From positions 1 through 5,643 of the forward strand of contig CAMDKT010000425.1 of NCBI GenBank assembly GCA_945900935.1: DNA of 5,643 nucleotides. Reading direction: 5' to 3'. A program made the translations under genes and the position numbers. The DNA is from Candidatus Sulfopaludibacter sp. SbA3 (GTDB taxonomy: Bacteria > Acidobacteriota > Terriglobia > Bryobacterales > Bryobacteraceae). The notes under the pieces were generated by a model that saw nothing but the letters and a program-made list of their open reading frames with translations, did no database searches and was not told where the DNA came from. Below, piece by piece: positions 1 through 5,643 of this stretch (positions within the stretch are counted from its first letter, which is position 1; every line of letters begins with the position of its first letter).

Positions 1-88
1 CGTCCGCGCCGCCGGCAATTTGCTGAAGAAGTGTCGGACGGTCTTGCTGAAAGATGTCCTTGAGAACGACATCGTAATTGAAGCCGAT
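1..88 (-). CDS. N-terminal fragment of a probable Rpn/PD-(D/E)XK-nuclease-like protein, running off the left edge
   Basis: On the minus strand the frame is open from base 178 to base 1. From base 82 leftward it reads FNYDVVLKDIFQQDRPTLLQ, then QIAGGAD at the edge. The pattern 'YD..LKD.FQ.DRP.LL....GG' matches, from memory, the N-terminus of bacterial proteins annotated as Rpn-type or DUF4351-type PD-(D/E)XK nuclease-like, so a DNA-cutting or transposase-related role is possible. The catalytic residues would lie outside the window. The frame has no ATG, GTG or TTG between its upstream stop (179-181) and the fragment. Either translation starts at a rare codon such as ATC (86-88), where I placed the boundary arbitrarily, or the 5' end is broken and this is a pseudogene. 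The exact antisense frame on the plus strand is also open (bases 2-205) but turns into Arg/Pro/Gly-rich sequence, so I prefer the minus strand. No promoter was identified for it. Confidence 0.42.
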   Translation of the reverse strand, partial: MGFNYDVVLKDIFQQDRPTLLQQIAGGAD

Positions 89-110
89 AGGGCTCTGCGA
101 GCCAGGGGAG

Positions 111-183
111 GCCGCCCCGGCGCTAGCCCGCCGGGGCCGCGAAACCGTGCGTTTCGCCCTTACAACTATCGTAACTCGTTACG
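111..183. repeat. Three consecutive inverted repeats (hairpin cluster)
   Basis: Three non-overlapping hairpins lie in 73 bases. The first has a perfect 9-bp stem, GCCCCGGCG (114-122) and CGCCGGGGC (129-137), with a 6-base loop; after one mismatch, two more pairs extend it to 111-140. The second has a perfect 7-bp stem, GCGAAAC (139-145) and GTTTCGC (151-157), with a 5-base loop. The third is CGTAAC TC GTTACG (170-183), a 6-bp stem around two bases. None is followed by a clear T-run on either strand, so a standard intrinsic terminator is not supported. The block separates the divergent leftward fragment from the receptor promoter. It could be a REP-like repeat, the end of a mobile element, or an operator array. 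The sequence alone does not decide. Confidence 0.6.
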
Positions 184-201
184 TGGCTCCAATTCGCGCC
201 C

Positions 202-230
202 TTGACAGCCGCGTTCTGTCTATATATGCT
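202..230 (+). promoter_or_regulatory. Sigma-70-type promoter for the TonB-dependent receptor gene
   Basis: A perfect -35 hexamer TTGACA (202-207) is followed by a 17-base spacer and TATGCT (225-230), which matches the -10 consensus at 4 of 6 positions including the key T1, A2 and T6. The -10 lies in an alternating TATATAT run (221-227). Transcription would begin near 237, leaving a leader of about 100 nt before the start codon at 338. A small hairpin, ACCGA (240-244) with TCGGT (250-254), would sit at the very 5' end of the RNA. No operator for a known regulator was recognised. Confidence 0.62.
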
Positions 231-321
231 GCCAATCACACCGATGCTTTCGGTTGACGAGCGGCTCGGCCTTTTCGCAACACCCGGATCGCGCTTCACC
301 GAAGTAAATCCAATTCAAACT

Positions 322-327
322 AGGGAG
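322..327 (+). promoter_or_regulatory. Ribosome binding site of the receptor gene
   Basis: AGGGAG lies 10 bases before the ATG at 338. A second ATG at 333-335 is 5 bases from this site but is in another frame from the receptor. The 338 ATG is therefore the start, and it is followed directly by a proper signal peptide. Confidence 0.6.
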
Positions 328-337
328 TTGTAATGCT

Positions 338-3300
338 ATGCGAACTGCTATTCGCTCGATCATTTGCATTCTTGTTCTCTCGCTCGTGGCCCTTGCCCAG
401 ACGGGGCAGGGCATCATTACAGGGATTGTCACCGACGCCAGCGGCGCAGCCATTCCCAACGTAGCGATTCGGGTCACCGACAAATCCACCCAGTTCGTCT
501 ACACCGCGACAACCAACGTCGAGGGGCTCTACCGCGCTCCCTACCTGAATCCCAGCGTCTATGAAGTCTCGTTCGAGGCGCAGGGATTTAAGCGCGTCCT
601 ACGGTCGTCGGTTCAGGTTCGTTCAACCGAAACGGCGCGAGTCGACTTGCGCATGGAAGTCGGCAATGTGGCCGAACAGGTGGAAGTCTCGGCCTCGGTG
701 GCGCTCCTGGAATTGGAGACGTCGGTCACCGGCCATCTGGTAACCGGCACAGAACTAGTCAAGCTCCCCACCCCGCAGATGAAAATCGAGAGCATGTTGT
801 GGCTGGTCCCCGGCGTGACTTCGCAGAACGGCGCAGGACACTCCGCCGGCGGCCGGTCGCGCGCGTTTACCATGGCTAACGACGGCGTCTCCGGCATGAC
901 GCCGGGAACGGGATCCCTCGGCACCGCCAGGAACATGTCGACGTCCCAGCACGCCATGGAAGAGATCAAAATATTAACCACGGTCCTGCCCGCCGAGTAC
1001 GGACATTCCGGCGGCGGCCTGATGAACATTTCCTACAAGAGCGGCGGCAATCAGTTGCATGGCGTGGCCGAAGAACGTTATATGGCCCGGCACTTCATCC
1101 ACCGCAACTGGCAGGACGCGCAAGTACCCACCAATAACTTCGGCTTCCATTTGCTGTCGGCGATGATCAGCGGTCCCATCGCCATTCCCAAGATCTACAA
1201 TGGCCGCAACAAGACGTTCTTCATGTGGGCGTTTCAGCGCCACCACGAAAAAGCGTCTGAAAATAACAACACCGCTGTGCCATCGCCCGCAATGCTCGCC
1301 GGGGATTTCAGCTTCGGCGGCATTGGACAGCCGGTCTTCGATCCGGCCTCATTGACCCGTGCCGCCGATGGCACCTACAGCCGGACCCAGTTCCCGGGAA
1401 ATCGAATTCCCTTGAACCGCGTCGATCCGGTTTACAGCAAATTTATGAGCCTGAAGCCCTTCACCGACGAGAACAACCGCTTCAACCAGGCCTTTAACAC
1501 CGCTGTCGGACCGCGCGACAACTTGAGCGCCGATACCGTATTCCGCTCTTATCGAACGAGTTTCGACACCAAAATCGACCATTCGTTTTCCGACCGCCAC
1601 AAAATGTTCGGCCGATGGTCGCATTTCCGCCACCGGTCGTTTAATGGGCGCTGGCAGATTGCCGCCGCAAACCGGGAGATGGATTTCAATACGGTACCCC
1701 TACCGATAAATCATAACCAGCTTGTTGTCTCCGATACTTTCACAGTGAGTCCAACCGTCGTCAACGAGTTGCGCTTGGGATTCAACCGCCGCTTCAACAT
1801 CCGCGAACCGGGCAGCGTAGGAAAGAACTGGGCCCAACAGTTCGGCATTCCCAACGTGAGCCCGGATACCATGCCGTCATTCGTCTGCGCGGGAGTATTT
1901 ACCGCGGAGTGTCCCGGCGGCCAGGCCGGCCGCAGACTGATCATCGACTTCCCCGGAGGTGTTACGCAGGATGTGAACGAGAGTTTTAGCTTGCAAAACA
2001 ACGTGACCAAAGTCTCGGGCCGCCATGTCTACAAAATGGGATATGAACTCATGCGGACCCGCCACAACGTGCGCGTCGCGGCCAATCCATCGGGCGTCTA
2101 CCACTTCGGCGGCACAGACTTTCCCTTCCGTCCCAACACCGGAAACGCCTATGCGGCCTTTATGCTGGGTTCGGTAACACGCGCCGATTTCACACGGGAA
2201 CTCGCCACCTGGCTGCCTCGCTGGTGGGGCCACGCATTCTATTTTCAGGATGATTTCAAGATCAAGCGGAACCTCACCTTGAACATCGGACTTCGCTGGC
2301 AGTATGAATCGCCGTTCTCCACCAAATACGGCCAACAGAGCCAGTTCGACCCCCAGGCCCGTGATCCGCTCACCGGCCGCACCGGCGCAATCGTCCATGG
2401 AAAGGGTGCCCTATCGCGACGGGACATGAACAACTTCCAGCCCCGCCTGGGACTGGCCTACACCATGAACTCCAAGCTCGTCTTCCGGGGCGGAGTCGCG
2501 GTGAATACGCTGGATTTGTGGACAAATGGACTGAATGAGAACTTTGAGGAGTATCTCGCATCCGCCGCCGTGGAACGGGAGCCGGGCAATCCGGACGTGG
2601 CATTTTATCTGCGCAACGGTCCGCCCGCAACGCCATTCCGCTTGCAGGCCGATGGCACCGCTCCTTTCATTGGCACCAACTACGGGTCGCGCTCCGCCTC
2701 CTGGCGAGACCCCGGCCTGCGCATGCCCTACATCGTGAATTGGAACGGCGGGCTTCAGTACCAGTTGAGCAACACCATGGTCATGGAGGCCACCTATCAG
2801 GGTTCGGCCGGTGTCGGGCTCTTAAACCGGTGGGATATTAACCAGATTCCGCTCAACGTTTCCACTGACCCGGCGCAACTGAACACCATCTTCCGCGCCT
2901 CCCAGAACTTCAAACCCTACACCCAGTTCGGCTCCGTCTTTCACTACAGCAATTACGGTCACAGCTCCTTCCATTCGGGCACGGTGAAACTGGAAAAACG
3001 GATGGGGAACGGCTTCAGCGTCACCAGTTTCTATACCTTAGGCAAGTCGATAGACGAAGCCTCCGACGATGGGGCCGCCGGCGGAATCACGTTCTATAAC
3101 CGGCGCTTGGAAAAAGGGCGTTCAAACTACGACGTCACGCACCGGTGGGTCACGTATGCACTGCTGGAACTCCCATTCGGCAAGGGCCGGAAATGGATGA
3201 ACACCGCCAACTGGTTCACCAACGGCGCATTGGGCGGTTGGGAGTTGAATGTCATCCAGACGGTCGAGAGCGGCGTGCCCATGAGCTTCGGTTTCACCGG

Positions 3301-3748
3301 TTCCCCATCCAACTATCTGCCGGGCTCGCAGCGGGCGGACATGGCCCCTGGGCGAACCCACGACAGCATCCGGCTCGACTGGGACCGCAAGGGCCCGTGC
3401 CGGCATCAGATCGCTTGCCAGCCGGCCTGGGCCGACGTTGACGCCTTCGCTTATCCGGCCGCATTCACCGCAGGCAATTCGGGACGCAACATACTCACCG
3501 GGCCTGGGAATTTGTGGCATCAGGTCAGTATCTCCAAGACCTTCACCTTCCGCGAGCGGCTCAAGGGATCCTTGCGCTATGACGTCAACAATCCGATGAA
3601 ATACTACTTCTTCGGTAACCCGAACAGTACAGTGGATCTGCGCGCCGCCAATCGCGTCAATTTCGGGAAAATTACCGGGAATCAGGGAAGTTTCTCTGGC
3701 CTGGGAGGCAGACTGTATCAACAATTGGTGTTTAAGATGGAGTTTTAG
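338..3748 (+). CDS. TonB-dependent outer-membrane receptor, Oar-like, with carboxypeptidase-regulatory-like domain
   Basis: This is a complete 1136-residue outer-membrane beta-barrel receptor. Such proteins import large or scarce substrates using TonB/ExbBD energy; the substrate cannot be read from sequence. Residues 1-20 form a Sec signal peptide (basic MRTAIR, hydrophobic core, ALA-Q cleavage). Residues about 24-105 are a carboxypeptidase-regulatory-like beta-sandwich (GIITGIVTDASGAAIPNV, then GLYRAPYLNPSVYEVSFEAQGF). Residues about 115-230 form the plug, ending near AEYGHSGGG (219-227). The rest is barrel, with family-typical stretches such as QDDFKIKRNLTLNIGLRW, NNFQPRLGLAY and YDVTHRW...ELPFGKGRKW. 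The chain ends in LVFKMEF; a terminal Phe is the usual outer-membrane assembly signal. Length is normal for the family (about 1000-1200). Two close cysteine pairs (517/525 and 1021/1027) may form disulphides in surface loops. No clear TonB box was found. A promoter at 202-230 precedes it, so it is probably transcribed alone. The reading frame is intact. Confidence 0.95.
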   Translation: MRTAIRSIICILVLSLVALAQTGQGIITGIVTDASGAAIPNVAIRVTDKSTQFVYTATTNVEGLYRAPYLNPSVYEVSFEAQGFKRVLRSSVQVRSTETARVDLRMEVGNVAEQVEVSASVALLELETSVTGHLVTGTELVKLPTPQMKIESMLWLVPGVTSQNGAGHSAGGRSRAFTMANDGVSGMTPGTGSLGTARNMSTSQHAMEEIKILTTVLPAEYGHSGGGLMNISYKSGGNQLHGVAEERYMARHFIHRNWQDAQVPTNNFGFHLLSAMISGPIAIPKIYNGRNKTFFMWAFQRHHEKASENNNTAVPSPAMLAGDFSFGGIGQPVFDPASLTRAADGTYSRTQFPGNRIPLNRVDPVYSKFMSLKPFTDENNRFNQAFNTAVGPRDNLSADTVFRSYRTSFDTKIDHSFSDRHKMFGRWSHFRHRSFNGRWQIAAANREMDFNTVPLPINHNQLVVSDTFTVSPTVVNELRLGFNRRFNIREPGSVGKNWAQQFGIPNVSPDTMPSFVCAGVFTAECPGGQAGRRLIIDFPGGVTQDVNESFSLQNNVTKVSGRHVYKMGYELMRTRHNVRVAANPSGVYHFGGTDFPFRPNTGNAYAAFMLGSVTRADFTRELATWLPRWWGHAFYFQDDFKIKRNLTLNIGLRWQYESPFSTKYGQQSQFDPQARDPLTGRTGAIVHGKGALSRRDMNNFQPRLGLAYTMNSKLVFRGGVAVNTLDLWTNGLNENFEEYLASAAVEREPGNPDVAFYLRNGPPATPFRLQADGTAPFIGTNYGSRSASWRDPGLRMPYIVNWNGGLQYQLSNTMVMEATYQGSAGVGLLNRWDINQIPLNVSTDPAQLNTIFRASQNFKPYTQFGSVFHYSNYGHSSFHSGTVKLEKRMGNGFSVTSFYTLGKSIDEASDDGAAGGITFYNRRLEKGRSNYDVTHRWVTYALLELPFGKGRKWMNTANWFTNGALGGWELNVIQTVESGVPMSFGFTGSPSNYLPGSQRADMAPGRTHDSIRLDWDRKGPCRHQIACQPAWADVDAFAYPAAFTAGNSGRNILTGPGNLWHQVSISKTFTFRERLKGSLRYDVNNPMKYYFFGNPNSTVDLRAANRVNFGKITGNQGSFSGLGGRLYQQLVFKMEF

Positions 3749-4004
3749 CGAGTCTCAGCGGCTGCTCACCGCCCCGCAAGCCCCCTTCACCGTCGGCCCA
3801 GGGTCGTCCTCCACGAATGCCACTTGCGCCCACCGCATCGGCCGACCGTACCAGGACGTACCCGTATCAGCGTACTGTTAACACAAAATTACAAAAATAA
3901 TGGCCCCTTTCGGCCCCGTTCACGCGTCTATATGGTGAAGGGCAATCAACCCAACCATGTTCCTGCAAACATCCGACATAGCCACTGACCAGCGGCGAGG
4001 CCAA
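3749..4004. other. Intergenic region with AT-rich patch, no convincing gene
   Basis: No strong terminator follows the receptor stop. The pentamer CGTAC occurs three times (3847-3851, 3857-3861, 3871-3875), the first two starting 10 bases apart, which could be an operator-like pattern or chance. An AT-rich patch at 3877-3900 includes TTAACA (3878-3883), which resembles a -35 box, but no -10 box sits at the right distance; TATATG (3929-3934) is a possible -10 without a good -35. GGCC (3902-3905) and GGCC (3912-3915) form a short 4-bp stem that, read on the minus strand, is followed by ATTATTTTTG. It is a weak terminator candidate at best. An open frame at 3750-3881 has some C-ending codon bias but no ATG, GTG or TTG start. 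Confidence 0.5.
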
Positions 4005-4307
4005 ATGAGCGACATGCTCCTCTATACGGAGCACCCGTTCCTCCCCATTCACGCCGCCCTCTTCTCTAACTTCGACGGCACCTTTTCCGTCGTCGTCAGC
4101 GGCCGGGATGGCCGAAACTATGATGATTCCTACACCGTCTCCCTCGCCGGCACCAACCGCGCCGCCGCCAGCGCCATGGAAATCGTCCTCCGCCCCGTCA
4201 AGGCCGGTAACGCAGCCGACCGCGTTACTTTTGAAGACTCCGGCAGCCAATTCACCGGCATTCGCTTCGAACTCCTTCAAAGTGCTACAGTCCCCTTGGT
4301 CTGTTGA
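4005..4307 (+). CDS. Small hypothetical protein, about 100 aa
   Basis: I do not recognise this protein. It begins MSDMLLYTEH and ends in TVPLVC. It has no signal peptide or membrane segment. The middle has strand-like stretches (TFSVVVSGRDG, DSYTVSLAG, AMEIVLRPV, FTGIRFELLQ), suggesting a small all-beta fold. Coding evidence is codon bias: by hand count 63 of the 92 codons from 4005 to 4280 end in C, and 9 of 11 Ala codons are GCC with none GCG. The antisense frame gives an Ala/Gly/Val/Asp/Glu-rich shadow. An in-frame ATG at 3957 would add 16 residues, but those codons are less C-biased and its GAAGG is 15 bases away. The 4005 ATG has GAGG (3997-4000) four bases upstream, so I chose it. The bias fades after 4280, so the last eight codons may be a recent extension. 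The stop is one base from the stop of the convergent peptidase gene. Confidence 0.55.
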   Translation: MSDMLLYTEHPFLPIHAALFSNFDGTFSVVVSGRDGRNYDDSYTVSLAGTNRAAASAMEIVLRPVKAGNAADRVTFEDSGSQFTGIRFELLQSATVPLVC

Positions 4308-4308
4308 C

Positions 4309-5643
4309 CTACGGCTGTAACTCCACCGTCACCTGCGCCCCGCCCATCGCAGCCGACACCACCGTCGACTTCAAAAATCGTCGCGACTTCGTGTCAATCC
4401 AAAAGTTAATCTTCAGATTCCCATCGGCCTCAGAAGATACCACCACCTTCCAGGCGTCAAACTCACCCCCAGCCACAGTTACTTTCTCTTCTCCGGTAAC
4501 TTCCAACTCCATCGTCTTCACCTTTAGCTTCATCATGTCCAGATTGTAGAAAACAGCCTTGTAGCCCGCCGCCAACGGCAACGTCCCTAACGCCTGCGGC
4601 CCTCCCGCGCCATCGGCAAACAGCGGCCCCGGCAGCGCAATATCAATCGGACGTTCCTGCCCGTTCAGGGTCAATGTCCCCACCGCCTTGCCATCCTTCA
4701 CATCAAACTGATACAACAGCCGACCCTGCTTCACCACCCGCCGCTGGACCTCCAATGTGTCCTTGGCCAATACCGTGGAATCCAACATCTCCCCGCCCGG
4801 CGTCGAAAACACTTCGCTCGCGTGCCACGCCCCATCCTCCTCTTTAAGAGTGGAGACCGTACTCATATTCATCTTCCGCTCGCCCATCACGACGCTCGCC
4901 GCATACTTCCCCACCCCCGCCCTCAGCAACGCGCCATCCGCCTTCGCCAACCCGCCTGCCTGCGTTTTCGCCTTCAACTTCACCGTCTTCGGATCCACGG
5001 TGATCTCCGCCAACCGCTTCGATACGTCCTCCGATGCGCCTTTCTGCGCCCGCCCGCCCAAGTGCTTGGCCAAAAACTTCTCCGCCGCCAAATACATCGC
5101 CATGTTATTCACCGGACGCCGAAACCCGTGGCCCTCGTCCGGCGCAACCAGATACTCCACTGGAAAATTGCGCTCGCGCAGCGCGATCACTATCTGATCC
5201 GATTCCGCCTGATTCACTCGCGGGTCATTCGCCCCTTGCACCACCATCAACGGCGACTTAATCTTCCCCGCCGAGTGCAACGGCGACTGCCGCATCAACT
5301 GCGCCTTCCCCTCCGCCGTGCCCGGATCCGCCATCCGCGCGTAAAGACTCCTCCGCCCAGCCTCCCAATACGCCGGAATCGAATCGAGCAGCGTCAACAA
5401 ATTCGACGGCGCAACAATCGCCACCCCCGCCGCATACACGTCGGGCGTAAACGCCACCCCGGCCAGCGTCGCATAGCCGCCATAGGAGCCCCCCATAATT
5501 CCCACCCGCTTCGGGTCCACCGTCCCATTAGCGATCAGATGCTTCACCCCATACGTAAGATCGTCCTGCATCGTCTCGCCCCACTTCCCGTTACCGGCGT
5601 TCAAAAACTTCTTCCCAAACCCCGTCGATGCCCGGAAATTCGG
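4309..5643 (-). CDS. S9 family (prolyl oligopeptidase-type) serine peptidase with C-terminal DUF3108-like extension, partial
   Basis: The C-terminal 444 residues of a serine peptidase; the gene continues past the right edge. Numbering starts at the first visible residue (codon 5643-5641). Residues 1-197 are the alpha/beta-hydrolase catalytic domain: PNFRASTGFGKKFLNAGNGK, then WGETMQDDL. The nucleophile is Ser53 in GGSYGGYA (codon 5487-5485), the acid is Asp140 in GANDPRV (5226-5224) and the base is His172 in DEGHGF (5130-5128), so the triad is complete. The family cleaves short peptides, often after Pro or from acylated N-termini; the beta-propeller gate and any signal peptide would lie in the missing part. 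A linker (199-231) contains AEITVDPKTV. Residues about 232-444 form an extra beta-rich domain whose end (EKVTVAGGEFDAWKV at 386-400, then FWIDTKSRRFLKS) resembles DUF3108-like periplasmic domains. TTG at 5604 is internal, since conserved family sequence lies upstream. Codons favour G at position 3. No operon partner is visible. Confidence 0.93.
   Translation of the reverse strand, partial: PNFRASTGFGKKFLNAGNGKWGETMQDDLTYGVKHLIANGTVDPKRVGIMGGSYGGYATLAGVAFTPDVYAAGVAIVAPSNLLTLLDSIPAYWEAGRRSLYARMADPGTAEGKAQLMRQSPLHSAGKIKSPLMVVQGANDPRVNQAESDQIVIALRERNFPVEYLVAPDEGHGFRRPVNNMAMYLAAEKFLAKHLGGRAQKGASEDVSKRLAEITVDPKTVKLKAKTQAGGLAKADGALLRAGVGKYAASVVMGERKMNMSTVSTLKEEDGAWHASEVFSTPGGEMLDSTVLAKDTLEVQRRVVKQGRLLYQFDVKDGKAVGTLTLNGQERPIDIALPGPLFADGAGGPQALGTLPLAAGYKAVFYNLDMMKLKVKTMELEVTGEEKVTVAGGEFDAWKVVVSSEADGNLKINFWIDTKSRRFLKSTVVSAAMGGAQVTVELQP

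Noticed and set aside
20..205. Plus-strand 61-aa open frame starting at TTG
   Set aside because: It is exactly antisense to the Rpn-like minus-strand frame, has no ribosome binding site that I can see, and becomes Arg/Pro/Gly-rich across the hairpin block.
3122..3724. 200-aa minus-strand open frame inside the receptor gene
   Set aside because: It lies wholly within the intact, clearly recognised receptor and shows no protein-like features beyond GC-rich antisense openness.
3902..3915. Terminator on the minus strand: GGCC stem followed by a T-rich run
   Set aside because: The stem is only 4 bp, the T-run is interrupted, and it lies about 400 bases past the peptidase stop on the far side of a convergent gene. 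Too weak to list as a terminator.
3867..4280. Minus-strand 137-aa open frame opposite the small gene
   Set aside because: It is the exact antisense frame of the C-ending plus-strand codons, giving an Ala/Gly/Val/Asp/Glu-rich product typical of a shadow frame. No family is recognisable.
4757..5197. 146-aa plus-strand open frame inside the peptidase gene
   Set aside because: It overlaps the peptidase catalytic domain and C-terminal extension on the opposite strand. Its Pro/Ser/Ala-rich composition follows from the C-rich plus strand.
5602..5604. TTG as the start codon of the peptidase
   Set aside because: The frame stays open to the window edge and encodes conserved S9 sequence (PNFRASTGFGKKF) upstream, so this TTG is an internal Leu codon.

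Overview
The window looks like a piece of a GC-rich chromosome from an Acidobacteriota-type bacterium (Bryobacterales/Solibacter-like is my best guess). The argument rests on family recognition, not on a marker gene. The large gene is a TonB-dependent receptor of the Oar-like type with an N-terminal carboxypeptidase-regulatory-like domain, a family strongly expanded in that phylum. The peptidase on the right is of a kind I associate with the same group.

Layout, left to right. (1) Bases 1-88, minus strand: the first codons of a gene that runs off the left edge. Its N-terminus resembles the Rpn/PD-(D/E)XK nuclease-like families, but no ATG, GTG or TTG start is visible in its frame. (2) Bases 111-183: three inverted repeats in a row, one very GC-rich. 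(3) Bases 202-337: a near-consensus sigma-70-type promoter, a leader of about 100 nt and a good ribosome binding site. (4) Bases 338-3748, plus strand: a complete 1136-residue outer-membrane TonB-dependent receptor with a signal peptide. (5) Bases 3749-4004: an intergenic stretch with an AT-rich patch and no convincing gene. (6) Bases 4005-4307, plus strand: a small unrecognised protein of 100 aa with very strong C-ending codon bias. (7) Bases 4309-5643, minus strand: the C-terminal 444 residues of an S9 prolyl-oligopeptidase-type serine peptidase with an intact Ser/Asp/His triad, followed by an extra C-terminal domain that resembles DUF3108. Its N-terminal part lies beyond the right edge.

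Genes 6 and 7 converge tail to tail with one base between their stop codons. The receptor and the peptidase are on opposite strands, so they are not an operon. Import of oligomers by the receptor and hydrolysis of peptides by the S9 enzyme would fit a polymer- or peptide-scavenging lifestyle, but that link is inference only. No rRNA, tRNA, CRISPR array or intact mobile element was seen. The best candidates for something unfamiliar are the small convergent gene and the triple-hairpin block next to the start-less Rpn-like fragment.
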